From assembly GCA_963975135.1 (NCBI GenBank), contig CAXBGQ010000043.1, forward strand, positions 1-13,675: a stretch of DNA of 13,675 nucleotides, read 5' to 3'. The position numbers and the translations under genes were made by a program. The notes under the pieces were generated by a model. The model had not been told where the DNA came from, did no database searches, and was given only the letters and a program-made list of their open reading frames with translations. Positions within the stretch are counted from its first letter, which is position 1; each line of letters begins with the position of its first letter. Origin of the DNA: Alterinioella sp963975135 (lineage in GTDB: Bacteria; Pseudomonadota; Alphaproteobacteria; Rhodobacterales; Rhodobacteraceae). Of this stretch, positions 5,236-12,054 are shown piece after piece.

Positions 5236-6288
5236 TCACATCACGTAGCGGATCAGCGCCAATGCGCCGCGTTTCCAGCGCACCCGATGGGTCACGCCGG
5301 CATCCTTCGAGATGCGGTCGCGGTTGGCGAGATACCAGTCGTAGTTGCGGATCAGCGCGTCGATATTGGAATGTTCCGGGGTGAACCCGAGCCGTTTCTG
5401 CAGCCGTTCGATGCTGACGTAACTGTCTTTTGCGGCGGTCTCGTAGATCCACTTGTAGAGCGGCGAAAGATGCACCGCCTCCAATGCGCGCAGGGTCCAG
5501 ATCGCCGGAGCGGCGGGAAATCCGATGATGCGCTTGCCATGGCCCGCGCGGTCGAGAACGGCCTGCAGGCTTTCCCTGAGCGACCCGAACCGCGCGGCAC
5601 CCACGTTGAAGGTGTCGTTGACAGTCTCCGGTGCGCCTTCGGCGCAGAGGCAGATCGCACGGGACAGGTCTTCGACATCGAGAAGCTGATAGAGATTGTC
5701 ACCCGAGCCCAGGACCGGAAAATTATGCCCGTCATAGGCGAAGTCGAAGAGGAGCTCGAAAACCCCAAGCCGTTCCGGCCCGACAAAGCTTTTCGGGCGC
5801 AAGACAGGCAACACCAATCCGTTGCGCCGATAGTCGGCGCAGACCAGTTCCGCCTCGACCTTGGATACGCCGTACGGCCCGACGCCTTGCATCGGATCGG
5901 ATTCGAGCAGCGGATGGTGGTCGGGGATGCCATAGACGGCGGTCGAGGAGATATGGATAAAGCGGCCGATCCCGCGGGCCTGCGCAGCCGCCAGCATCTG
6001 CCGCGTGCCATCGACATTGGTCGACATGATCTCGGCCCGGTCCGCGAGCGGCAGTGCCGCGGCGCAATGAACCACAACGTCGATGCCGTCGAAGGCGCGG
6101 TCATGCAGATCGGCGTCGCGGATGTCGCCCTGCAGCACCGAGATCCTGTCGGCCTCGGGATAGGTGAACGGCGCGATGTCGTAACTGCGAACCTGATGGC
6201 CGCGTCCGAGAAGATGCCGGATGAGGTTGATCCCGAGAAACCCGGCACCGCCGGTTACGAGGAAATGTTTCTTTTCGCTGGCCACCAT
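5236..6288 (-). CDS. NAD-dependent epimerase/dehydratase (extended SDR)
   Basis: A 350-residue extended short-chain dehydrogenase of the nucleotide-sugar epimerase or 3-beta-HSD-like class. The NAD-binding glycine motif is VTGGAGFLG (residues 11-19). Asp56 lies in the LQGDIRD strand, CAAA follows at 75-78, and the catalytic triad is ISSTAVYG (Ser114-Ser115-Thr116) with Tyr139-x-x-x-Lys143 in GPYGVSK. The substrate-binding half includes LRPKSFVGPERLG, LLDVEDLSRAICL and a C-terminal segment YVSIERLQKRLGFTPEHS. The substrate cannot be told from sequence. ATG 6288 places the glycine motif at the usual position; an upstream GTG at 6336 is possible and the RBS is weak either way. The stop codon abuts the thrS remnant, so the native C terminus may have been altered by the rearrangement. 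It follows thrS in the same direction across a terminator. Confidence 0.88.
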   Translation of the reverse strand: MVASEKKHFLVTGGAGFLGINLIRHLLGRGHQVRSYDIAPFTYPEADRISVLQGDIRDADLHDRAFDGIDVVVHCAAALPLADRAEIMSTNVDGTRQMLAAAQARGIGRFIHISSTAVYGIPDHHPLLESDPMQGVGPYGVSKVEAELVCADYRRNGLVLPVLRPKSFVGPERLGVFELLFDFAYDGHNFPVLGSGDNLYQLLDVEDLSRAICLCAEGAPETVNDTFNVGAARFGSLRESLQAVLDRAGHGKRIIGFPAAPAIWTLRALEAVHLSPLYKWIYETAAKDSYVSIERLQKRLGFTPEHSNIDALIRNYDWYLANRDRISKDAGVTHRVRWKRGALALIRYVM

Positions 6289-6372
6289 GGCCCCCGCCCA
6301 TTTGTTGCACGATGCCGATAAGGTGGGGCAGGGCACCGGGCCGGGATATGATGTGTGTCAAACCCGCGCGTC

Positions 6373-6404
6373 AAAAAAGGGCCGCCTAGGGCCTTTGAGG
6401 CGGC
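6373..6404 (-). terminator. Rho-independent terminator of thrS
   Basis: On the minus strand GCCGCCT (6404-6398) pairs with AGGCGGC (6387-6381) around a 10-base loop and is followed at once by CC and a run of six T (6378-6373). The hairpin starts 7 bases after the thrS stop. It is a complete intrinsic terminator and separates thrS from the epimerase gene. The remnant copy at 5021 has no such structure behind it. Confidence 0.85.
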
Positions 6405-6410
6405 GATGGG

Positions 6411-8357
6411 TCAGCGCAGGTCAGGCGGGATCGCGTCTGTGGCCAGATCCGCCACCACCCTGTCCAGATCGACAACCCGCGTTTGTTTCTCACCCAATTG
6501 GCGCAGCGTGACAGTACGGTTTTCAACCTCCTGTCGCCCGATGGCCAGAATGACCGGCACTTTGCCGACGGAATGCTCACGCACCTTGTAGTTGATCTTT
6601 TCATTGCGAATGTCGGCCTCGGCCCGGACACCCCTGGCGTTCAGCATCGCGACCAGTTCGGCCACATAGGCATCCGCCTCGGAAACGATCGAGGCCACCA
6701 CGACCTGACGCGGCGCGATCCAGAACGGCAATTTCCCGGCCCAGTTTTCGATCAGGATACCGATAAAGCGCTCGAAACTGCCCAGACAGGCCCGGTGGAG
6801 CATATAGGGGCGATGCTTGGCCCCGTCCTCACCGATATAGACCGCATCCAGCCGTTCGGGCAGGTTGGGATCGACCTGAAAGGTGCCGCATTGCCAGACC
6901 CGGCCAATGGCGTCGGTCAGCTTGAAATCCAGCTTCGGGCCATAGAACGCGCCCTCGCCGGGGTCGAGCGTATACTCATGCCCGGTTTTCTTGATGGCGT
7001 TTTCCAGCGCCGCCTCGACATGATCCCATGAGTCTTCCGAGCCGACCCGTTTCTCGGGCCGGGTGGCGAACATGATCTCGAACTCTTCGAACCCCAGATC
7101 CTTGTAGACCGAGGACAGAAATTCGATGAAGCGGGCGCATTCGGCCTCGATCTGCTCTTCGGTGCAGAAGATATGCGCGTCATCCTGGGTAAAGCCGCGC
7201 ACCCGCATGATGCCATGCAGCGCGCCTGACGGCTCATAGCGGTTGCAGGAGCCGAATTCGGCCATGCGCAATGGCAATTCGCGGTAGGATTTCAGCCCCT
7301 GGTTATAGACCTGCACATGGCAGGGGCAGTTCATCGGCTTGAGCGCATTGATGGATTTCTCGCGGGCATGTTCCTCGTCCACTTCGACGATGAACATATG
7401 TTCCTGATACTTGTCCCAATGGCCCGAGGCCTCCCACAGCTTGCGGTCCACCACCTGCGGCGTGTTGACCTCGACATAGCCGCCGGCGCGCTGCTTGCGG
7501 CGCATGTAGTTTTGCAGCTCGGTATAGATGGTCCAGCCGTTCGGGTGCCAGAAAATCTGCCCCGGCGCTTCTTCCTGCATGTGAAACAGGCTCATCTCGC
7601 GGCCCAGTTTGCGGTGGTCGCGCTTGGCCGCTTCCTCCAGCATATTGAGATGCGCCTTGAGGTCGGCCTTGGTCTTGAAGGCGACGCCATAGATACGCTG
7701 CAACATGGACCGATCGCTGTCGCCGCGCCAATAGGCCCCGGCCACGTTCATCAGCTTGAAGGCATCGGCGGGCACCTGGCCGGTATGTTGCAGATGCGGG
7801 CCCCGGCAGAGATCCTGCCAATGACCGTGCCAATACATCCGCAGGGGCTCATCGCCCGGAATGGCCTCAATGAGTTCCACCTTATAGGGCTCATTGTTGG
7901 CCTGATAGAATTTCACCGCGCGGTCGCGGTCCCAGATCTCGGTGGTTACGGGGTCGCGCTTGTTGATGATCTCACGCATCTTGGCTTCGATCTGGCCGAG
8001 GTCTTCGGGGGTGAAGGGCTCGGCCCGGTCGAAATCGTAGTAGAAGCCATTGTCGATCACCGGCCCGATGGTGACTTTCACATCCGGCCAGATCTCCTGC
8101 ACCGCGCGGGCCATGATATGGGCCGCGTCATGGCGGATCAGCTCCAGCGCGGCCGCATCGTCTGCCAGCGTGTTGATGGCGATGGCGGCGTCGGTGTCGA
8201 TGGGCCAATGCAAATCCCAATGCGCGCCGTTCACCTGTGCGGAAATGGCCTTTTTGGCCAGCGACGGCGCGATGCTTGCGGCCACTTCACCAGGGGTCAC
8301 GCCAGCCGCGTAGTCACGCGAATTGCCATCGGGAAAGGTCAGGGAAATCTGGCTCAT
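6411..8357 (-). CDS. thrS: Threonine--tRNA ligase
   Basis: A full-length 648-residue class II synthetase that charges tRNA-Thr. The TGS domain covers about residues 1-62. The editing domain has RHDAAH (His76, His80) and DLCRGPHL (Cys184, His188). The catalytic core has KPMNCPCH with the zinc-ligand Cys344, motif 2 RYEPSGALHGIMRVRGFTQ (from Arg373) with DDAHIF (His395), and motif 3 GSFERFIGILIENW. The anticodon-binding domain runs from about residue 545 to the end. ATG 8357 gives the usual MSQISLTFPDG start, with GAGGAG 9 bases upstream. The last ~70 codons are present a second time at 5021-5234, so the 3' end of this gene may have been replaced during the event that placed the epimerase here. 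All key residues are intact and this copy should be the functional one. Confidence 0.97.
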   Translation of the reverse strand: MSQISLTFPDGNSRDYAAGVTPGEVAASIAPSLAKKAISAQVNGAHWDLHWPIDTDAAIAINTLADDAAALELIRHDAAHIMARAVQEIWPDVKVTIGPVIDNGFYYDFDRAEPFTPEDLGQIEAKMREIINKRDPVTTEIWDRDRAVKFYQANNEPYKVELIEAIPGDEPLRMYWHGHWQDLCRGPHLQHTGQVPADAFKLMNVAGAYWRGDSDRSMLQRIYGVAFKTKADLKAHLNMLEEAAKRDHRKLGREMSLFHMQEEAPGQIFWHPNGWTIYTELQNYMRRKQRAGGYVEVNTPQVVDRKLWEASGHWDKYQEHMFIVEVDEEHAREKSINALKPMNCPCHVQVYNQGLKSYRELPLRMAEFGSCNRYEPSGALHGIMRVRGFTQDDAHIFCTEEQIEAECARFIEFLSSVYKDLGFEEFEIMFATRPEKRVGSEDSWDHVEAALENAIKKTGHEYTLDPGEGAFYGPKLDFKLTDAIGRVWQCGTFQVDPNLPERLDAVYIGEDGAKHRPYMLHRACLGSFERFIGILIENWAGKLPFWIAPRQVVVASIVSEADAYVAELVAMLNARGVRAEADIRNEKINYKVREHSVGKVPVILAIGRQEVENRTVTLRQLGEKQTRVVDLDRVVADLATDAIPPDLR

Positions 8358-8424
8358 GCGGCCATGCTCCTCATCGGTTTGGCGCCTACGAAACGCCCGG
8401 TTGCGGGTATGTATTTCTGTTCGT

Positions 8425-8453
8425 TTGGTGGCCCTTTGCGCCCCGGCTGTCAA
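8425..8453 (-). promoter_or_regulatory. Candidate thrS promoter
   Basis: On the minus strand a perfect TTGACA (8453-8448) lies about 90 bases before the thrS ATG. The hexamer 17 bases on is CACCAA, a poor -10 box, which is not unusual in these high-GC alphaproteobacteria. Just upstream of the -35 is a 6-bp inverted repeat with a 1-base centre (GGCAGG 8459-8464, CCTGCC 8466-8471) that could bind a regulator. No T-box-like leader is seen. Confidence 0.35.
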
Positions 8454-8493
8454 GACCGGGCAGGTCCTGCCAGGCCCAAATTCCTGATGCCCG

Positions 8494-8538
8494 CGTCTTC
8501 TTCTTTGTCAAAAATACGCCCGCCGGAGGCATCCGCCC
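8494..8538 (-). repeat. Rhodobacteraceae-type intergenic repeat, copy A
   Basis: On the minus strand a GC-rich segment (GGGCGGATGCCTCCGGCGGG) is followed by GTATTTTTGACAAAGAAGAAG. The tail matches copy B at 13331-13388 (GTATTTTCACCAAGATGAAG), apart from a 1-base length difference. It sits in the 242-base gap between thrS and the divergent hydrolase gene. I recognise the layout (GC-rich palindrome-like part, then GTATTTT and an AAGAwGAAG tail) as a dispersed non-coding element common in this family; its function is unknown to me. Confidence 0.6.
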
Positions 8539-8599
8539 TTGAGAGTTCCGCCAAAGCTGGCCAAAAAAAGCGCGACCGCAAATGCAAGGACCTCCCGGG

Positions 8600-9349
8600 A
8601 TGCGCCCCAAATTTCTGACCACCGCAAAGACCCGCCGTTTGGCCTACCACCAAAGCGCGGGGCGGGGCCCGGGGGTCGTGTTTCTGGGTGGGCTGAAATC
8701 CGACATGGAGGGCACCAAGGCGCTCTTTCTGGAGGCCTGGGCCCAGGAAACCGGGCGTGCGTTTTTGTGCTTTGATTATTCCGGCCATGGCCAAAGCAGC
8801 GGCAGCTTTACCGACGGTGCGATCGGCGACTGGGCCGAGGATGCAGCCGCCGCGCTGGAAAACCTGACGGAGGGGCCGCAGATCCTGGTGGGCTCTTCCA
8901 TGGGCGGCTGGATCGGGTGCCTTTTGGCGCGCCGTTACCCGGATCGGGTCGCCGGTTTCGTCGGCATCGCGGCGGCCCCCGATTTCACCGAGGACAGCAT
9001 GTGGGCGGGCTTCAGCGAAGCCCAGAAAGCCCAGGTGCTGGAGGAGGGGCAAATCGCGCTGCCATCGGATTACGACGAACCCTATATCATCACGCGGCGC
9101 ATGATCGAGGATGGCCGCGACCAGCTGGTGCTGCGCGCGCCCCTTGCCATCGAGGCACCCGTGCGGCTGTTGCAGGGCACCGCCGACGCGGATGTCGATA
9201 TGTCGGTCGCCTTGCGTCTGCTGGATCATCTGCAAGGCCCCGATATCCGGCTGACGCTTGTCAAAGGGGCCGACCACCGTTTTTCCGATGAGGGCTGCCT
9301 GGCGCTGATCGGCACTGCGCTGGAGGAGGTGCTGGCCGAACAGGGCTGA
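8600..9349 (+). CDS. Alpha/beta hydrolase
   Basis: A 249-residue serine hydrolase of the alpha/beta fold. The nucleophile elbow is VGSSMGGW (Ser100). The oxyanion-loop region is VVFLGGLKSDMEG (residues 27-39), followed by FDYSGHGQSSG (58-68). The likely acid is Asp196 in QGTADADVD and the catalytic His is His226 in KGADHRFSD. The pattern is close to ABHD10-like or small esterase/thioesterase proteins of alphaproteobacteria; the substrate is not predictable. ATG 8600 has AAGGA 9 bases upstream; an in-frame ATG at 8582 lies before that site and is less likely. It is divergent from thrS, and 151 bases separate it from the lacI-type gene, so it is probably transcribed alone. Confidence 0.88.
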   Translation: MRPKFLTTAKTRRLAYHQSAGRGPGVVFLGGLKSDMEGTKALFLEAWAQETGRAFLCFDYSGHGQSSGSFTDGAIGDWAEDAAAALENLTEGPQILVGSSMGGWIGCLLARRYPDRVAGFVGIAAAPDFTEDSMWAGFSEAQKAQVLEEGQIALPSDYDEPYIITRRMIEDGRDQLVLRAPLAIEAPVRLLQGTADADVDMSVALRLLDHLQGPDIRLTLVKGADHRFSDEGCLALIGTALEEVLAEQG

Positions 9350-9453
9350 GCATCGCCTGTCCCCGTCAAATTCTGCCCGTGACCCCCCGGCATTTTCCCA
9401 CGCTGAATAGGCTGCAATCTGGCGGATCAGGACAGGCGCGCAAAAAATCCTTG

Positions 9454-9469
9454 CCGAAACCGGTTTCGG
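9454..9469. promoter_or_regulatory. LacI-family operator, 16-bp perfect palindrome
   Basis: CCGAAACCGGTTTCGG is a perfect palindrome centred on CG, the classic form of a LacI/GalR-family operator (AAACCGGTTT core). It ends 31 bases before the start codon of the LacI-type gene, placing it at or just downstream of the likely promoter, where binding would block transcription. Because the transporter genes follow the repressor closely, this one site could control the whole operon, with autoregulation. The match to the neighbouring regulator is inferred from proximity and form. Confidence 0.85.
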
Positions 9470-9500
9470 AGCCCAGCCTTTGAGTCGGGAGAGGGAATTC

Positions 9501-10559
9501 ATGCCGGTTTCACGACCACAACCCAGGCCGCGCGCCCGTGTCACGATCAATGATCTGGCGCAGGAACTGGGGCTGGCCAAGGGCACGATCAGCCGCGCCT
9601 TGAACGGCTATCCCGACATTGCCGAAACCACCCGTACCCGCGTTGCGCGCACCGCCGACCGGATGGGATATCGCCCGATGGCGCAGGCGCAGGCGATCCG
9701 CACCGGGTTGGCGCGGTCGCTGGGGCTGGTGCTGAATGCGGGGCCGGGCAATGCGCATAAACCGTTCCTCACCGATTTTCTGGATGGCATCTCGCGCGCC
9801 GCGTCGGAAGAAAGCTGGTCGCTGAGCGTGGCGACAGCTTTTGACGAGGCCGACGAGGTCGCCACCATGGCGCGGCTGGTCGAGGAACACAAAGTAGATG
9901 GCTTCATCCTGCCGCGCACCAAGATCCGCGATGCCAGGATTGATCTGCTGCGTGACCTGAACGTGCCATTTGTCCTTTACGGGCGCACCGGTGATCCCGA
10001 GGGCTGTGCCTGGTTCGACATCTCGGGCGAGGATGCGATGCGCGATGCGGTTCTGCGCCTGAACGGGCTGGGCCACCGACGCATCGGTTTCATCAATGGC
10101 GCGGGCGTCTACAATTACGCGCCGCTCAGGCAGGCGGGCTACGTGGCCGGGTTGGCGGCGGCGGGGTTGCCTTATGATGCGGATCTGGTGCGCGGCGGGG
10201 CCACGACGATTGCGCAGGGTGAGAAACACGGGGCGGATCTGCTGGCCTTGGCCGTACCGCCCACGGCGATTGTCTGCGCGCTGGATATGGCCGCGCTTGG
10301 CGTCTACCGCGCCGCCGAGGCGCGCGGGTTGCGCATTGGCCACGATCTGTCTGTTGTTGCCTATGACGGCATTCCCGAGGCCGCGACCGCCTTGCCGCCT
10401 TTGACAACCTATGCCGTCGACACGCGGGCCGCGGGCGCGCGTCTGGCGCGGCTTTTGTTCCACCGCATTCGGGGCACCGATCCCATTCATCTGCGCGAAA
10501 CCGCGCCGGCTCATCTTGTGGCGCGCGGCTCGGACGGGCCTGCGCCCGCATCGACTTGA
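9501..10559 (+). CDS. LacI-family transcriptional repressor
   Basis: A 352-residue sugar-responsive regulator. The N-terminal helix-turn-helix is VTINDLAQELGLAKGTISRALNG (about residues 14-36), followed by the helix with TRTRVARTADRMGYRPM and the hinge AQAQAIRTGLARSLGLVLN. Residues 75-345 form the periplasmic-binding-protein-like effector domain, with FILPRTKI, GHRRIGFINGAG, PTAIVCALDMAALGVYRAA and DLSVVAYDGIPEA as typical landmarks. ATG 9501 has GAGAGGG six bases upstream; the in-frame TTG at 9480 is less likely. The gene is 52 bases ahead of the solute-binding protein gene and behind a perfect operator, so it most likely represses its own operon and is released by the transported sugar or a breakdown product. 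The sugar is not identified; alpha-glucosides are one possibility from similar gene orders. Confidence 0.93.
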   Translation: MPVSRPQPRPRARVTINDLAQELGLAKGTISRALNGYPDIAETTRTRVARTADRMGYRPMAQAQAIRTGLARSLGLVLNAGPGNAHKPFLTDFLDGISRAASEESWSLSVATAFDEADEVATMARLVEEHKVDGFILPRTKIRDARIDLLRDLNVPFVLYGRTGDPEGCAWFDISGEDAMRDAVLRLNGLGHRRIGFINGAGVYNYAPLRQAGYVAGLAAAGLPYDADLVRGGATTIAQGEKHGADLLALAVPPTAIVCALDMAALGVYRAAEARGLRIGHDLSVVAYDGIPEAATALPPLTTYAVDTRAAGARLARLLFHRIRGTDPIHLRETAPAHLVARGSDGPAPAST

Positions 10560-10582
10560 AACCGCCGGGATAAACCCGGTTT
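10559..10582. promoter_or_regulatory. Gapped inverted repeat of the operator half-sites before the binding-protein gene
   Basis: AAACCG (10559-10564) and CGGTTT (10577-10582) are the same half-sites as in the 16-bp operator but separated by 12 bases. A smaller stem (CCGGG 10565-10569, CCCGG 10575-10579) lies inside. The element overlaps the stop codon of the lacI-type gene and ends 29 bases before the next start. It could be a weak secondary binding site, an RNA hairpin, or both; no U-tract follows. Confidence 0.35.
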
Positions 10583-10611
10583 GCACATCATATCAAAAAA
10601 GGGAGAACGAT

Positions 10612-11967
10612 ATGACACTGATGAAAACAACAGGGCGCGCGCTGCTCTTGGCGGCGGCATCGTCGCTGGCGCTGAGTGCGGCTGCGGGGGCGCAAACCAT
10701 CCGCTTCTGGACCACCGAGGAGCAGCCCGAGCGTCTGGCCCGGCAAGAGGCGATGGCCGCCGATTTCACGGCCGAGAGCGGCATCGAGGTCGAGGTGATC
10801 CCGGTCACCGAAAGCGATCTGGGCACGCGCGCCACGGCGGCCTTTGCCGCGGGCGATCTGCCGGACGTGATCTATCACCCGCTGCAATATGCGCTGCCCT
10901 GGGCCGAGGCGGGCATTCTGGACACCGATGCCGCGACCGATGTGATCGAGGATCTGGGCGGTGACACATTTGCCGCGGGGCCCCTGAACATGGCCAGCTT
11001 CGCCGATGGTTATGCCTCGGTGCCGGTCGATGGCTGGACCCAGATGTTGCTCTATCGCGCCGATCTTTTCGCCGAGGCCGGGCTGGAGCCACCCACCACT
11101 TATGAAAACGTGTTGGCCGCCGCCGAGGCGCTGCATAACCCGCCCGAGATGTATGGCTTTGTCTCGGCCACCAAGGTGGATGAGAACTTCATGAGCCAGG
11201 TTCTGGAGCATGTGTTCCTGGCCAATGGCGTCAGCCCCGTGGGCCCGGACGGGTTGCAGGAACTGGATGTCGAGGCGACCACCGAGGTGCTGGAATTCTA
11301 CGCCGCCATCACCGAGGTTAGCCCCGAGGGCGAGCTTTACTGGCAGCAAAGCCGCGAGCTTTACTTCGCGGGCCGCGCCGCGATGATCATCTGGTCGCCG
11401 TTTATCCTTGATGAACTGGCCGGTCTGCGCGATTCTGCCCCGCCCACCATCAACGACGATCCGACCACCGGCGAACTGGCGGCGGCCACGGGCATCGTGA
11501 CCAACTTTGCCGGACCCTCGAACCCCGATGGGGCCGCCTGGGGCGATGTGCGCTATTTCGGGATCACGGTAGATGCCGATACCGATGCCGCCATGCAATT
11601 CATCGAATATTCGATGAACGAAGGCTACACGGCCACGCTGGCTATCGCACCCGAGGGCAAGTTCCCGGTGCGTCGCGGCACCGCCGAAGATCCGGACATG
11701 TTCACCGAGGCCTGGTCAATGCTCGATGTCGGCGTGGACCGGCGCGCACCTTTGGGCGATCTCTATGCCCAGGAAATGATCGACGAGATCGTCGGCGGCC
11801 TGGATGTGGCACAGCGTTGGGGTGTGGCCGATAATCAGCTGGCACTGGCCAGCCGTATCATCAACAGCCAGGTCATCAACCGGCTGGTGCGCGAATACAT
11901 GGATGGTGTTCGTGACGCAGGCGAGACCGTGGCGCTGATGAACGAGGAACTGGCCGCCATCGAATGA
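10612..11967 (+). CDS. CUT1-type sugar ABC transporter, periplasmic solute-binding protein
   Basis: A 451-residue extracellular solute-binding protein (family 1, MalE-like) that captures a sugar in the periplasm and delivers it to the inner-membrane permease. Residues 1-27 are a Sec signal peptide (KTTGR, a long Ala/Leu stretch, AAAGA before Gln28). No lipobox Cys is present, so it should be soluble. The mature start TIRFWTTEEQPERLARQEAMAADFTAESGIEVEVIPV is the usual first strand and helix, and DLPDVIYHP is the typical Asp-containing segment. Length is normal. ATG 10612 has GGGAG upstream, and an in-frame start inside lacI is unlikely because the signal peptide begins here. It is the second gene of the operon; a strong hairpin follows. 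The sugar is unknown: the sequence does not look close to the classical AglE. Confidence 0.92.
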   Translation: MTLMKTTGRALLLAAASSLALSAAAGAQTIRFWTTEEQPERLARQEAMAADFTAESGIEVEVIPVTESDLGTRATAAFAAGDLPDVIYHPLQYALPWAEAGILDTDAATDVIEDLGGDTFAAGPLNMASFADGYASVPVDGWTQMLLYRADLFAEAGLEPPTTYENVLAAAEALHNPPEMYGFVSATKVDENFMSQVLEHVFLANGVSPVGPDGLQELDVEATTEVLEFYAAITEVSPEGELYWQQSRELYFAGRAAMIIWSPFILDELAGLRDSAPPTINDDPTTGELAAATGIVTNFAGPSNPDGAAWGDVRYFGITVDADTDAAMQFIEYSMNEGYTATLAIAPEGKFPVRRGTAEDPDMFTEAWSMLDVGVDRRAPLGDLYAQEMIDEIVGGLDVAQRWGVADNQLALASRIINSQVINRLVREYMDGVRDAGETVALMNEELAAIE

Positions 11968-11985
11968 TGTGATGCCAAATCCTGT

Positions 11986-12021
11986 GCTGGCCCCGGTTTT
12001 TCATGATGAACCGGGGCCAGC
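11986..12021 (+). terminator. 13-bp hairpin between binding-protein and permease genes
   Basis: GCTGGCCCCGGTT (11986-11998) is perfectly complementary to AACCGGGGCCAGC (12009-12021), leaving a 10-base loop. No T-run follows; the permease RBS (GGAGGTGA) begins 21 bases later. Such structures behind binding-protein genes usually protect the upstream mRNA from 3' decay or reduce read-through, giving more binding protein than permease. That role here is inferred from position and stability. Confidence 0.65.
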
Positions 12022-12054
12022 CCAAACTTGATACATTCATCCGGAGGTGATGCC

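Larger units (their letters stand above)
5021..6624. repeat. Direct repeat of the thrS 3' end flanking the epimerase gene
   Basis: Repeat units are 5021-5234 and 6411-6624, same orientation, about 81% identical, no indels, with 30 consecutive identical bases around 5141-5170 and 6531-6560. The span between contains the epimerase gene and the thrS terminator. The repeat ends coincide with the thrS stop codon on one side and with the epimerase stop on the other. This is the footprint expected if a segment entered at the thrS 3' end and brought its own copy of that end, or if a tandem duplication was later trimmed. No integrase or inverted repeats were found. Confidence 0.88.

Noticed and set aside
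5287..6321. 344-codon open frame on the plus strand, antisense to the epimerase
   Set aside because: The minus-strand frame has clear SDR motifs (TGGAGFLG, YxxxK); the plus frame has none and arises from codon bias.
6289..6336. Longer epimerase N terminus from GTG 6336
   Set aside because: It would add 16 residues before a glycine motif that already sits at the normal distance from ATG 6288, and no clear RBS supports it.
7317..8618. 433-codon open frame on the plus strand, antisense to thrS
   Set aside because: thrS is certain on the other strand; the translation is a low-information shadow, and its 3' part only covers the non-coding gap.
9354..9438. 9-bp inverted repeat CGCCTGTCC / GGACAGGCG with arms 67 bases apart
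   Set aside because: The arms are short and far apart in GC-rich sequence; no element or gene lies between, so chance is likely.
8450..9586. 378-codon open frame on the minus strand, antisense to the hydrolase
   Set aside because: The plus-strand hydrolase has GSSMGG and the catalytic Asp and His; the minus frame has no motif and runs through the operator.
9510..10586. 358-codon open frame on the minus strand, antisense to the lacI-type gene
   Set aside because: The LacI HTH and effector domain are unambiguous on the plus strand.
10588..11598. 336-codon open frame on the minus strand, antisense to the solute-binding protein gene
   Set aside because: Shadow of the plus-strand gene, with no recognisable domain.
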